From a virus, in the IMG/VR virus record IMGVR_UViG_3300000101_000143, positions 1 through 25,482 of that record: DNA of 25,482 nt. One strand, 5' to 3'. The notes under the pieces are model-generated. The model was not told where the DNA came from and searched no databases. It worked only from the letters and a program-made list of their open reading frames with translations. The position numbers and the translations under genes are program-made. Positions 13,565 to 20,018 of this stretch are shown here, one piece after another. Every line of letters begins with the position of its first letter. Position 1 is the first letter of the stretch.

Positions 13565-14113
13565 ATGAATATTTTTAGATTACACGATGATCCAGTCATA
13601 TCAGCACAGATGATGTGTGACAAACATGTGGTTAAGATGGTCACAGAATACGGCCAGTTACTTTCTACTGCGCATCGCGTTCTTGACGGCACTGTTGAGA
13701 GACGACCTTCCAAGTCCGGAAAACGCATGGTAGACCATTATTTAGTCGCCGAACAAGCTCGTGAAAACATACTATATAAGGTCGCCCACAAGAACCACCC
13801 ATCAGCAATCTGGTGTCGTGAGAACGACAAGAACTACCGATGGTTGTACAAACACTTTCAGGCAACTGCAAAGGAGTACACCAAACGTTACGATCGTGTC
13901 CATATGACCTATGACAAGTTAGGTAGTATGCTGTGGTTCTCACCAAAGAATATCGACATACGATTGAAAGAAACTAAGATGCCTGAGTGTATGCCTGACT
14001 ACTGTAAGACAGACAGTGTACCTGAAAGTTACCGCAAGTACTACCGTGAAGAGAAGAAATCCTTTGCTAAGTGGACTAACCGTGAGGTACCGGAGTGGTT
14101 CGTAGGGACGTAG
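13565..14113 (+). CDS. Conserved phage protein, pyrimidine-dimer-glycosylase-like annotation group (182 aa)
   Basis: Starts MNIFRLHDDPVISAQMMCDKHVVKMVTE and includes HKNHPSAIWCRENDKNYRWLYKH and a C-terminal YRKYYREEKKSFAKW...PEWF. This combination (CDKHVVKM, KNHP-x-x-IWxRE, YxxYY) is a family I know from many phages, sometimes labelled pyrimidine dimer DNA glycosylase-like but usually hypothetical. Conserved His, Lys and Glu residues suggest an enzyme. The family resemblance is strong; the activity is not established from sequence. Confidence 0.6.
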   Translation: MNIFRLHDDPVISAQMMCDKHVVKMVTEYGQLLSTAHRVLDGTVERRPSKSGKRMVDHYLVAEQARENILYKVAHKNHPSAIWCRENDKNYRWLYKHFQATAKEYTKRYDRVHMTYDKLGSMLWFSPKNIDIRLKETKMPECMPDYCKTDSVPESYRKYYREEKKSFAKWTNREVPEWFVGT

Positions 14114-14224
14114 GACTGTGGACACTACGGGTCATGTTAATCATCTGGTTGAGTTTCTCCCAGAAGGCAGACGATGACCTGTTCGGAGTACTCACCAGTA
14201 TCCGAAGATTTAATGAATGTAAAA

Positions 14225-14265
14225 GGGTTGTGCACTTGACAACCCCCTAGGATGTATCGTATAAT
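14225..14265 (+). promoter_or_regulatory. Sigma70-type promoter with inverted repeat over the -35
   Basis: TTGACA (14236-14241), 18-bp spacer, TATAAT (14260-14265), serving ATG 14305. GGGTTGT (14225-14231) and ACAACCC (14239-14245) form a perfect 7-bp inverted repeat that covers the -35 box. It could be an operator, or a terminator for minus-strand RNA since TTTT follows on that strand. The rest of 14114-14304 holds no convincing gene. Confidence 0.75.
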
Positions 14266-14304
14266 GTACAATGTACAGTTTATGAAACATATTGAGGTTA
14301 TATT

Positions 14305-14601
14305 ATGATGTACGGTTCAATGCGACATACAACGACTGGGCGCAAGAAGAGTTACAACGCTTGGTCTACCAAGAAGAAGCCCGCACCCAAATTCCAACCT
14401 ATGGAAGTACAGAGTGAACCCTATCGAAGGGAGACTCCGGTTTACAAATCTTGCGATTCGGGTACTCTCAATACACAAATCAAGGAAAAGTTAAACTACA
14501 CCGGCACCCTAGTCAAGGGTATCGGTACAATGCACAAGTCCAATGCAATCCCTGTGATTGATGTACAACAGATGAAAGATTTAGCGAGTATGCGAAGATG
14601 A
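14305..14601 (+). CDS. Hypothetical basic protein (98 aa)
   Basis: SD TTGAGG lies upstream of tandem ATG codons at 14305 and 14308. The product has a Lys/Arg/Thr-rich N-terminal third (TTGRKKSYNAWSTKKKPAPK), a likely nucleic-acid-binding or disordered region, then a more ordered part with NTQIKEKLNYTG. No family recognised. Its TGA overlaps the ATG of the BPSL0761-type gene. Confidence 0.62.
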   Translation: MMYGSMRHTTTGRKKSYNAWSTKKKPAPKFQPMEVQSEPYRRETPVYKSCDSGTLNTQIKEKLNYTGTLVKGIGTMHKSNAIPVIDVQQMKDLASMRR

Positions 14602-14816
14602 CAATGCCGAACGAACGCCGGTGGGCGGTGAACAATACACGTCAGTTTTTATTAGACCTACTAGACCCCAAGAAAACTCCAAGGGTACCATCAGCTGTAC
14701 GTAAGGAAGCATCCCGTTGTCTTAAACACTATCCATGCAAATACTATATGGAACAGGCAGCAGAACAATCACCAGAAGTATTCGGTGAATGGGATTCGGG
14801 GTGGAATCATGAGTGA
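14598..14816 (+). CDS. BPSL0761-family protein (72 aa)
   Basis: MTMPNERRWAVNNTRQFLLD then LLDPKKTPRVPSAVRKEASR then a CLKHYPCKYYME segment. This matches the small BPSL0761 family (M-P-x-ER-x-x-A-V-x-x-T-R-x-F-L-x-x-L ... P-x-x-V-R-x-x-A-x-x-x-L-x-H-Y-P), found in proteobacteria and phages and of unknown function. Coupled by ATGA to the gene before and overlapping the next ATG by 8 nt. Confidence 0.7.
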   Translation: MTMPNERRWAVNNTRQFLLDLLDPKKTPRVPSAVRKEASRCLKHYPCKYYMEQAAEQSPEVFGEWDSGWNHE

Positions 14817-15195
14817 ATATTTTCCAGACAACTGGGTTGTGATTAAGTTTACCCAACAAGTAAAGAGTGGCAACACTGGATATGGTAGAACAGAAAAAGT
14901 GTTTTACAAAGTACTTGGTGGATGGTCAGGCGGTTATCTCGATGGTGATTCTTGGAGACTGAACAGTGGTATCGTTGACGTTGAAGAGACTACCGATTCT
15001 TTCATCTTTATTGGTCATAGTGGTAGTCGATACATATGCAACAAGACTCAGGAACGTCTGAGAATGAATACTGCCGGTATATGGGATCAAATACAGGAAG
15101 TTAGTGCAGGAACAGATGTTAAAGTCGAACTGATGGAACCTGATAACGAAAGAACTCGTAAAGATTGGAAGGCAATGGTGGCGTGCAGTGGATAA
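14809..15195 (+). CDS. Hypothetical beta-rich protein (128 aa)
   Basis: ATG 14809 overlaps the preceding gene and is preferred to a GTG upstream at 14785. The sequence is rich in Gly, Tyr, Trp and Ser with alternating hydrophobic residues (WVVIKFTQQV, VFYKVLGGWSGGYLDGDSWR), suggesting a beta fold. I recall similar small proteins in marine T4-like phages but no function. It overlaps the next gene by 8 nt. Confidence 0.62.
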   Translation: MSEYFPDNWVVIKFTQQVKSGNTGYGRTEKVFYKVLGGWSGGYLDGDSWRLNSGIVDVEETTDSFIFIGHSGSRYICNKTQERLRMNTAGIWDQIQEVSAGTDVKVELMEPDNERTRKDWKAMVACSG

Positions 15196-15436
15196 GTTTG
15201 ATGTGATGGATGTAAATCTGAAACAACGTGAAGAGATTGAGTTTCTGAAGTCGCGTCTTCAAGAACTTGAGGCAATGAATAAAGTCAATCGAATTGAGGT
15301 TATAGACCAAACAGGTCGTGCTTACACTCATTACTTACGTGAAACTGAAAGTGTGCGGTACAGTCTACAAGACGATAATCGAACACTCAAAATCTTTATT
15401 GATATGAACGGAAGTGTTGCTCGGGGTGACCAATGA
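15188..15436 (+). CDS. Conserved marine T4-like phage protein (82 aa, start uncertain)
   Basis: Starts at GTG 15188 or possibly ATG 15206. An N-terminal helix with heptad-like Leu/Glu (REEIEFLKSRLQELEAM) is followed by RIEVIDQTGRAYTHYL and YSLQDDNRTLKIFI. The second half matches a short conserved module I recall from T4-like phages (R-x-E-V-I-D-x-x-GR-x-Y ... L-Q-D-x-x-RTLK-x-F). Function unknown. Coupled by ATGA to the next gene. Confidence 0.62.
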   Translation: MDKFDVMDVNLKQREEIEFLKSRLQELEAMNKVNRIEVIDQTGRAYTHYLRETESVRYSLQDDNRTLKIFIDMNGSVARGDQ

Positions 15437-15858
15437 CTATGAACGAAGACGAACGAGTTGCAAGAGTCGAGGGTCAACTTAGTCCTGAAATTCAATCGGA
15501 GTTTTCCGGAAGTACGATGTCCAAGGCAGGGAGACTTGCTATGGAACTTAATGTCGAACGCAAACGTCTCAAGCAAGAGATGGAAGAACTACAATTAGAA
15601 GTCGAAGACTTGAAACCGGCAACACCTACAGGTACGATTGACAGTTATGTTAAGTGGGGAGCGACTGTACTTGGTGTGGTTGGAGTATTCGCTATGAGCG
15701 CAGGGTTTGGCATCACCGGACAGATATGTTATGCATCAGCCGCTACTGCATGGGTGTATGTCGGTCACTGTTGGAATGACAAAGCAATTATGATAGGAAG
15801 CGCAATATCGGGTACCGCAGTACTAATGAATCTAGTAGACAGTCTAGTAATATCGTGA
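15433..15858 (+). CDS. Membrane protein with N-terminal coiled coil (141 aa)
   Basis: Residues about 32-60 form a Glu/Lys/Leu coiled coil (MELNVERKRLKQEMEELQLE...). Three hydrophobic segments follow at about 70-90, 92-108 and 114-138. A cytoplasmic coiled coil attached to a small membrane domain suggests a scaffold or an effector of host membrane proteins. Its TGA is part of the hairpin that begins the next promoter cassette. No family recognised. Confidence 0.6.
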   Translation: MTMNEDERVARVEGQLSPEIQSEFSGSTMSKAGRLAMELNVERKRLKQEMEELQLEVEDLKPATPTGTIDSYVKWGATVLGVVGVFAMSAGFGITGQICYASAATAWVYVGHCWNDKAIMIGSAISGTAVLMNLVDSLVIS

Positions 15859-15885
15859 CCAACTATCGCTGATTGGTCGAGCTTT
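15857..15885 (+). terminator. Stop-linked hairpin with short T-tract (cassette 1)
   Basis: GACCAA (15857-15862) pairs with TTGGTC (15873-15878) around a 10-nt loop, then GAGCTTTT. The left arm starts within the TGA of the preceding gene. The T-tract is short, so it may only attenuate read-through into the next unit. The same arrangement recurs at 16778, 18806, 19122 and 19984. Confidence 0.55.
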
Positions 15886-15932
15886 TGCCTTGACTTCTCC
15901 CTAAACCTATGAGATAATAGTTACCTAATTGA
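15875..15932 (+). repeat. Direct repeat, copy 1 of a perfect 58-bp promoter repeat
   Basis: Positions 15875-15932 and 16796-16853 are identical over 58 bp and include the hairpin right arm, the promoter and the start of the leader. They flank a three-gene unit of 921 bp. Confidence 0.92.
15890..15918 (+). promoter_or_regulatory. Sigma70-like promoter, cassette 1
   Basis: TTGACT (15890-15895), 17-bp spacer, GATAAT (15913-15918), then the conserved leader AGTTACCTAATTGA... ending ATTATG at 15951-15953 with a GAGAG SD. Serves the operon 15951-16779. Confidence 0.82.
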
Positions 15933-15950
15933 CTGATAGAGAGATAGATT

Positions 15951-16298
15951 ATGACTGCATTTGTTAAAGAAAACTTCGAATGGGACGGTATGTATCTGAT
16001 GTACAATGGCCCTTACGAGGGTTCCAAGACTATGGATGAAGTTCATCCTAACTGTCACCCATCTTGGGTAGGTAAGATGAAACCTGCCTTCATTGCACGA
16101 TTCAAGTATGGTTCTAAGCCATGGAAGTCTTGGGTCAATCACTTAGTCAAACATTCTACTGTTGAACAGTATCTTGAACTGTCTGACAAAGAGAGTCCTA
16201 GAGAAGCGATGGACATTCTGGGTTGGAAACCGCGTAAGAAACGTGTTGCTCCGCAACGTACGCAGAATGGTTTTGGTATACAGAGGATGGTACTATGA
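15951..16298 (+). CDS. Hypothetical protein (115 aa)
   Basis: First gene behind cassette 1. The product is Trp- and Pro-rich with a basic C-terminal 30 residues (WKPRKKRVAPQRTQNG), a possible nucleic-acid-binding tail. The N-terminal part (FEWDGMYLMYNG, SWVGKMKPAFIARFKYGSKP) looks globular. No family recognised. The SD in the leader sets the start. Its TGA overlaps the next ATG. Confidence 0.65.
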   Translation: MTAFVKENFEWDGMYLMYNGPYEGSKTMDEVHPNCHPSWVGKMKPAFIARFKYGSKPWKSWVNHLVKHSTVEQYLELSDKESPREAMDILGWKPRKKRVAPQRTQNGFGIQRMVL

Positions 16299-16567
16299 GT
16301 CTTGCCCCAATGAGTGTCGAGAATGTATTAGGTGAGTTTGTCGAGAAAGACCATGGCCATTACTTTCATTACAGTGAGAATAATCACTGTTTCTTGGACT
16401 TCCACAAAGACTATCCCCATGTAGTTTGGGTAGGTGGTCTGGGTCAGCAGTATCGTTATGCGCATGTCAAGAAGACTGTCGCATATGTCTGCGTTGATGA
16501 AGATGAATTCGGTCTTCCTGTTGTCGAGAAATGGTCTCTTAAAAAGAATATGGAGTATGTTGCATGA
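16295..16567 (+). CDS. Hypothetical protein (90 aa)
   Basis: ATGA-coupled on both sides, with SD GAGGATGG upstream. The product is His- and Tyr-rich (KDHGHYFHYSENNHCF, HKDYPHVVW) with alternating hydrophobic residues that suggest a small beta barrel. The His content could bind a metal, but no defined motif is seen. Function unknown. Confidence 0.62.
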   Translation: MSLAPMSVENVLGEFVEKDHGHYFHYSENNHCFLDFHKDYPHVVWVGGLGQQYRYAHVKKTVAYVCVDEDEFGLPVVEKWSLKKNMEYVA

Positions 16568-16779
16568 TTGGAAAAACGATGTACGGTTCAGTTGGTGAGA
16601 CAATTCAATGGGACACCTATCGTGGTGTCCTCTCAGGTAAGATAGTGTTTGTTCATGAAGACGTTGCGGGTGATGGTGTTGACTACTACAGTATTGCGAC
16701 TGGCCCTAATCCTATGGATAGACACTTCCTCGACAGTGACACACTGAATACGATGAATGTGGTAAACCTTTCTGCGTGA
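16564..16779 (+). CDS. Hypothetical protein (71 aa)
   Basis: Last gene of the cassette 1 operon, ATGA-coupled. MIGKTMYGSVGETIQWDTYRGVLSGKIVFVHED suggests a KOW/SH3-like small beta barrel (V-G-x-x-I-x-W ... G-x-x-S-G-K-I), followed by an acidic part. The assignment to that fold is only a guess. Its TGA opens the next hairpin. Confidence 0.6.
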   Translation: MIGKTMYGSVGETIQWDTYRGVLSGKIVFVHEDVAGDGVDYYSIATGPNPMDRHFLDSDTLNTMNVVNLSA

Positions 16780-16839
16780 CCATTTTCTTTGTTTGGGTCG
16801 AGCTTTTGCCTTGACTTCTCCCTAAACCTATGAGATAAT
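16778..16839 (+). promoter_or_regulatory. Hairpin plus promoter, cassette 2
   Basis: GACC (16778-16781) and GGTC (16796-16799) form a weaker stop-linked hairpin, followed by GAGCTTTT. The promoter is TTGACT (16811-16816), 17 bp, GATAAT (16834-16839). Nearly everything from 16796 on repeats cassette 1. Serves 16871-17551. Confidence 0.8.
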
Positions 16840-16853
16840 AGTTACCTAATTGA
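16796..16853 (+). repeat. Direct repeat, copy 2 of the 58-bp promoter repeat
   Basis: Identical to 15875-15932. Loss or duplication of the three genes between the copies by homologous recombination would leave one working promoter. Confidence 0.92.
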
Positions 16854-16870
16854 TTGAGAGAGTATAGATT

Positions 16871-17089
16871 ATGTCCGAAGTTACCTATGTTGTTCGATGC
16901 GCTGAGACCGATAAACCACTTGCCGGTTTCTTCACTCCATGTTATGACAAAAAGCTTGCATTTACATACCAAACCCAACTAGAGCAATATGGTTACGAGA
17001 ATACCTATGTTGTTGTTCGTAAAGAGAGCACCGAAGTGACTGGTATGTACCAAGAGCGTGAAATTTTCAATACCGAGGTAAATGTATAA
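16871..17089 (+). CDS. Hypothetical protein (72 aa)
   Basis: First gene of cassette 2; start set by the leader SD (GAGAG) and ATTATG. Reads TYVVRCAETDKPLAGFFTPC then YENTYVVVRKESTEV, consistent with a small alpha/beta or beta-hairpin fold with two Cys. Not recognised. Its TAA overlaps the next ATG (taATG). Confidence 0.62.
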   Translation: MSEVTYVVRCAETDKPLAGFFTPCYDKKLAFTYQTQLEQYGYENTYVVVRKESTEVTGMYQEREIFNTEVNV

Positions 17090-17298
17090 TGGATCTCCCT
17101 ATGACTGTTTACAAGAACAAAACCGAAAACACCATGACTTACTACTACAATCGCACGAAAGATGTGTTTGTTGATAAGATGGAGTTTCTACTACTTAACG
17201 GTGATGTCGATTGCATCGTCGTCGATGATACTCTAACCGCACAAGAAGTTGATGTCGTCTTTGGTGAAATCTACGGAGAAAAATATGAGTACGCTTAG
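17089..17298 (+). CDS. Hypothetical acidic protein (69 aa)
   Basis: taATG-coupled to the gene before. The product has Tyr-rich MTYYYNRTKDVFVDKMEFLL and an acidic valine-rich second half (GDVDCIVVDDTLTAQEVD). No motif found. It overlaps the next gene by 14 nt. Confidence 0.6.
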   Translation: MDLPMTVYKNKTENTMTYYYNRTKDVFVDKMEFLLLNGDVDCIVVDDTLTAQEVDVVFGEIYGEKYEYA

Positions 17299-17551
17299 TC
17301 TAGAAGAAGCCTGTCACTACTTGTGGCGCGAAGAGATTACGGATTGGGGTTCGTATACCTACGTCCAGAATCATATCTATATTAGCAAGGGTACCGACCT
17401 CGTAGGATTCGTTCCTCGTGATACAGGTATCATTAAGATGTTCAATACCCCCAAGAAGTCTTGGTCAGTTGCTCGACGTAAGTTCCGCAAGTTTACCAAG
17501 AAGGATATAAAAAAGGTTATTGATATGCAAAATGGTTCTAAAAATAACTGA
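17285..17551 (+). CDS. Hypothetical protein with basic C-terminus (88 aa)
   Basis: I chose ATG 17285, which has GGAGA upstream, over a longer frame from 17249 that would overlap the previous gene by 50 nt. The N-terminal half is helical (LSLEEACHYLWREEIT); the C-terminal third is very basic (ARRKFRKFTKKDIKKVIDMQ), a possible nucleic-acid-binding region. Family unknown. Confidence 0.6.
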   Translation: MSTLSLEEACHYLWREEITDWGSYTYVQNHIYISKGTDLVGFVPRDTGIIKMFNTPKKSWSVARRKFRKFTKKDIKKVIDMQNGSKNN

Positions 17552-17570
17552 TTTATTTTGGCTTGGCCCC

Positions 17571-17599
17571 TTGCGTTTTGAGAAGAAGTATGAGACAAT
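17571..17599 (+). promoter_or_regulatory. Sigma70-like promoter, cassette 3
   Basis: TTGCGT (17571-17576), 17 bp, GACAAT (17594-17599). It shares the GAGAAGAAGTATGAG spacer and AGCTACCTAATTGATTGA leader with the other cassettes, but lacks a clear stop-linked hairpin. Serves 17631-18480. Confidence 0.72.
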
Positions 17600-17630
17600 A
17601 GCTACCTAATTGATTGATAGAGGTATGAAT

Positions 17631-17801
17631 ATGACAGTTATCCCAGTAGACATCAAAGACGTTAAGACCTTCCGTGCCGGTTTTGAACTGGTCGAGTACG
17701 AAGCGGGTACCGACCCTATGGACGGTTTCTGCCTGATGGGTTTCGATGAGGTAGGAATGTTCTGCCAGAACCCTCGTTACGCTTTCATTGGAGGTCTTTA
17801 A
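17631..17801 (+). CDS. Hypothetical protein (56 aa)
   Basis: ATG 17631 lies 8 nt after AGAGG; the in-frame ATG 17625 is too close to the SD and TTG 17610 lies before it. The product is acidic, with FRAGFELVEYEAGTDPMDGF and two Cys. No family recognised. It ends 1 nt before the next ATG. Confidence 0.58.
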   Translation: MTVIPVDIKDVKTFRAGFELVEYEAGTDPMDGFCLMGFDEVGMFCQNPRYAFIGGL

Positions 17802-17802
17802 T

Positions 17803-18480
17803 ATGGAAGGTTATAACTACTTTGAGTACCCAACCTACGGTTCTGACGAATACCTGTATAATCAATACCTACGTAAGCACATCAACAAGCAGAATAAGGG
17901 TAGTCGCGGTCAGGACTCTGAACGCCAGAAGACCTACCGTGCAGAGTGGACTTTCCAGTCTAAGGTGACCAACCCTGAGTTCTCGTCTATCGAGGAGGCT
18001 CAGAAGTTCGCCAAGACGATTTATAAGTCCAAGACTTGGGTGAAACTATGGAACAAGTCTATAGAGGATGACGTTGGTCGCATCTTCGGTGCGCAACCTA
18101 AAGTAGTCGCGATGGGAAGTCGCACGAAAAAGTTAAGTGGTCACACCGATGGATTCACTGTGTCATTGGACTTGGTCACTGGTCTGAACAAGTACACCCT
18201 CCTACACGAACTTGCACATTGTCTTGGTCATATGCACCACGGCCGGTCTTTCCGACAGTGTCTCCTGAGTCTGGTCGGTGCCTTCATGGGCGGGAATGAG
18301 AAGAAGATTCTGAAAGAGGAGTTTAAGAGGGCAAAGTTGAAGTGTGGTGATGCCCGTAAACCCCAGTCCTTCGAGGTCTGGCTGGCCTCCAAGAAGAAAA
18401 TGGAACAGATGCGTTGGGAGAAAGAATTCCGTGCTGACTGTCTTGCGATGCACGAGAGAATGAAGAAGTACGACAAATAA
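17803..18480 (+). CDS. HExxH metallopeptidase-like protein (225 aa)
   Basis: GGAGG lies about 8 nt before ATG 17803. LLHELAHCLGHMHHGRSF gives His135-Glu136-x-x-His139, with His143, His145 and His146 close behind, the pattern of a small zinc peptidase such as the SprT/WSS1-like or DUF45-like groups where a nearby His is the third ligand. The N-terminal 50 residues are Tyr/Gln/Lys-rich and probably disordered; the C-terminal 60 are basic and helical. Cytoplasmic. Possible roles are cleaving DNA-bound proteins or host factors early in infection. The motif is clear; the family is not. Confidence 0.62.
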   Translation: MEGYNYFEYPTYGSDEYLYNQYLRKHINKQNKGSRGQDSERQKTYRAEWTFQSKVTNPEFSSIEEAQKFAKTIYKSKTWVKLWNKSIEDDVGRIFGAQPKVVAMGSRTKKLSGHTDGFTVSLDLVTGLNKYTLLHELAHCLGHMHHGRSFRQCLLSLVGAFMGGNEKKILKEEFKRAKLKCGDARKPQSFEVWLASKKKMEQMRWEKEFRADCLAMHERMKKYDK

Positions 18481-18626
18481 TGAAGTTTCCTTGGTGGGTA
18501 CGGTATTGCGAAGATTGCTACTTATTGCTATGTGTACTAACCCCACCCTTTTTTATTCTAAAATGTTCTAAGAAAACCCTTGCGTTTTCAAAAGAAGTAG
18601 GGTATAATAGTTACTTAATTACTTGA
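18480..18626 (+). CDS. Possible small membrane peptide (48 aa)
   Basis: ATG overlaps the TAA of the metallopeptidase-like gene (taATG), as in many real pairs here. The first 18 residues (MKFPWWVRYCEDCYLLLC) lead into a hydrophobic stretch through VLTPPFFIL. The 3' third lies over the promoter of cassette 4, which argues against strong constraint on the protein. It may be chance. Confidence 0.3.
   Translation: MKFPWWVRYCEDCYLLLCVLTPPFFILKCSKKTLAFSKEVGYNSYLIT
18580..18608 (+). promoter_or_regulatory. Sigma70-like promoter, cassette 4
   Basis: TTGCGT (18580-18585), 17 bp containing TTTCAAAAGAAG, TATAAT (18603-18608), then AGTTACTTAATTACTTGAGAAA and ATG 18637. Confidence 0.82.
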
Positions 18627-18636
18627 GAAATAAAAT

Positions 18637-18807
18637 ATGAATTTATACGATATGAACGATACAAACTTTGCTAACTACCAAACCTTTATCCTAGACAATG
18701 CTTGCCCTTCTGAGGTCACCATCTGTAATGGAGATACCCTATTAGAAGCTGCTGAGAATTCTTACCTCCTTGAAGAGTTCATGGCGTCACCCAGTTACGT
18801 TGCGTGA
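18637..18807 (+). CDS. Small acidic protein (56 aa)
   Basis: Single gene between cassette 4 and cassette 5, with a GAG-type SD in the conserved leader. The product reads MNLYDMNDTNFANYQTFILD, then a Cys-x6-Cys stretch, then an acidic helical end. Too short for most gene callers, but the dedicated promoter and leader support it. Function unknown. Confidence 0.6.
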   Translation: MNLYDMNDTNFANYQTFILDNACPSEVTICNGDTLLEAAENSYLLEEFMASPSYVA

Positions 18808-18867
18808 CCAACCCTTGTGTTTGGGTCGCGTTTACGCCTTGCGTTTTCAAAAGAAGTGTGAGATAAT
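18806..18867 (+). promoter_or_regulatory. Stop-linked hairpin plus promoter, cassette 5
   Basis: GACCAA (18806-18811) pairs with TTGGGTC (18821-18827) with one bulged G, beginning inside the TGA of the previous gene. Promoter: TTGCGT (18839-18844), 17 bp with TTTCAAAAGAAG, GATAAT (18862-18867). Confidence 0.78.
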
Positions 18868-18899
18868 AGCTACCTAATGAGATGAGAGAGTAAATGATT

Positions 18900-19118
18900 A
18901 TGAATAAAAAGTTACCTACCCCGTTACCCATGTCTTACATCAAGTCTGCCTATGATAGGTGGAACTATGGTAACGACATCACCCAAGAGTGGTGTTCTAC
19001 CCTAACCAATTTTGTTTTAAACCTGCGTAAGTACTACGAACACGACCAGTGTGTCGTTCTTTATGCTGATGTGTCAGAGTTCTGGCATAACCCTAATCAT
19101 GAAGTCCATCTCCGATGA
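18900..19118 (+). CDS. Hypothetical protein (72 aa)
   Basis: I chose ATG 18900, with a GAGAGAG SD about 9 nt upstream, over ATG 18894, which is too close. The product has PTPLPMSYIKSAYDRWNYGN and a helical middle, ending in a His-rich stretch (FWHNPNHEVHLR). Single-gene unit behind cassette 5. No family recognised. Confidence 0.62.
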   Translation: MNKKLPTPLPMSYIKSAYDRWNYGNDITQEWCSTLTNFVLNLRKYYEHDQCVVLYADVSEFWHNPNHEVHLR

Positions 19119-19121
19119 GAT

Positions 19122-19185
19122 GTGACTAATTACCAGAAATAAGTCACGTTTAGGTGTTGACATTTGTTTCCAAAAGAAGTATAAT
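19122..19185 (+). promoter_or_regulatory. Hairpin plus consensus promoter, cassette 6
   Basis: GTGACT (19122-19127) pairs with AGTCAC (19142-19147) around a 14-nt loop. Promoter: TTGACA (19157-19162), 17 bp, TATAAT (19180-19185), a perfect consensus. The leader TAAATTGATAGAGACTAGATT leads to ATG 19214. Serves 19214-19984. Confidence 0.88.
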
Positions 19186-19213
19186 GTGTACATAAATTGA
19201 TAGAGACTAGATT

Positions 19214-19408
19214 ATGAAAAAAGACTTCCCAACCCTTTGCGGACTCCTCGGAGCGATTCTTATGGCAATCTTTGCCTTTCACATGAATCCCGTGATAGCG
19301 ATAGTTGGATTGTCTTTGTTGTCTGTTCAATCAGTTAATGCAAAGTTGTGGAACCTTGTCGCTCTGAACGCGATAAGCATTTGTGGATTTGTTACCCAAT
19401 TACTCTAA
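19214..19408 (+). CDS. Small membrane protein, two TM segments (64 aa)
   Basis: A short basic N-terminus, then hydrophobic segments at about residues 9-24 and 27-41, with a further hydrophobic C-terminal part (NLVALNAISICGFVTQLL). The protein is almost wholly membrane-embedded. It is made from a perfect consensus promoter, so it would be an abundant early membrane protein, possibly affecting the host envelope or superinfection. Function inferred from context only. Confidence 0.6.
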   Translation: MKKDFPTLCGLLGAILMAIFAFHMNPVIAIVGLSLLSVQSVNAKLWNLVALNAISICGFVTQLL

Positions 19409-19418
19409 GGAATTTATT

Positions 19419-19631
19419 ATGAATTTGATTGGTCAGAAAGTTGAAGCGAACTGGGGCGCAATGTACCCTATCGAAGAAGGTGTTGTCGATGGTCACATTG
19501 GTGCGTCGACTGTGATTATCCGTTGGAACGATGGGTCTCGGTCTGAGGTGGACGCTCTTGACATCCATGAGACTGGACATCGTTCGGTTAATGGTTCGCC
19601 AATCGGAATCTTCTTCGGAGAAGTCGCGTGA
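19419..19631 (+). CDS. Small beta-barrel (SH3/KOW-like) protein (70 aa)
   Basis: SD AAGGAA precedes ATG 19419. The sequence GQKVEANWGAMYPIEEGVVD and STVIIRWNDGSRSEVDALDI has the alternating pattern of a Tudor/SH3-like barrel with a W-x-D-G turn. Binding of nucleic acid or a host protein is possible. The in-frame TTG at 19383 would lie inside the previous gene. GTGA overlap with the next gene. Confidence 0.6.
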   Translation: MNLIGQKVEANWGAMYPIEEGVVDGHIGASTVIIRWNDGSRSEVDALDIHETGHRSVNGSPIGIFFGEVA

Positions 19632-19984
19632 AGATTGTCAAGTTGAACTACGACCGCAAGGTCAGGTACATATTCGACAAGGATACTGAAGAGTGTGAAC
19701 GTCTCTGTGAACAGGTCATGGATCACTATGGTCAGTTTCTAGTCACCCCGCATTGTTGGTACATCGAAGACATCAAGCGCCTACAGAAAGAACTCAGAAC
19801 CTGTGGTTTGTCAGTAGACGAATTCCTTGCTAAGGAGTTTCCAAAACAAGAGAAACCTGTAGAGAAAACCAAACCCAAGAGGAAGCCTCGGAAAAGTGTT
19901 ACCAAGAAAACTACCGTGACCAAAAAGAAGGTTCCGGTCAAGAAACCTACTGTTAGAAAGAAGAATACCAAGAAGGCGGCATAG
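19628..19984 (+). CDS. DNA-binding-like protein with Lys/Pro-rich histone H1-type tail (118 aa)
   Basis: Starts at GTG 19628, overlapping the previous TGA. Residues 1-70 form a folded domain with a helical CERLCEQVMDHYGQF and SVDEFLAKEF. Residues about 71-118 are nearly all Lys, Arg, Pro, Thr, Val and Ala in repeats such as KKxxVKKPTV. This resembles histone H1/AlgP-like C-terminal tails that coat DNA. A role in binding phage or host DNA or RNA is likely, but no catalytic motif is seen. The tag stop leads straight into the next hairpin. Confidence 0.62.
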   Translation: MKIVKLNYDRKVRYIFDKDTEECERLCEQVMDHYGQFLVTPHCWYIEDIKRLQKELRTCGLSVDEFLAKEFPKQEKPVEKTKPKRKPRKSVTKKTTVTKKKVPVKKPTVRKKNTKKAA

Positions 19985-20009
19985 TGACCAATTACCTTAA
20001 TTGGGTCAC
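19984..20009 (+). terminator. Stop-linked hairpin (cassette 7)
   Basis: GTGACC/GGTCAC plus AATTA/TAATT give 11 bp with one bulged G and a 3-nt loop, the best-formed of this hairpin family. It begins on the last base of the TAG. No long T-tract follows, so termination would be partial or the element may have another role. Confidence 0.6.
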
Positions 20010-20018
20010 GCTTAGTGG

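Noticed and set aside
14134-14250. 38-codon plus-strand ORF in the gap before 14305
   Set aside because: No SD, and its end lies over the promoter -35 and inverted repeat. Coding is unlikely.
18202-18546. 114-aa minus-strand open frame
   Set aside because: Antisense to the HExxH region of the metallopeptidase-like gene, and no start signal seen.
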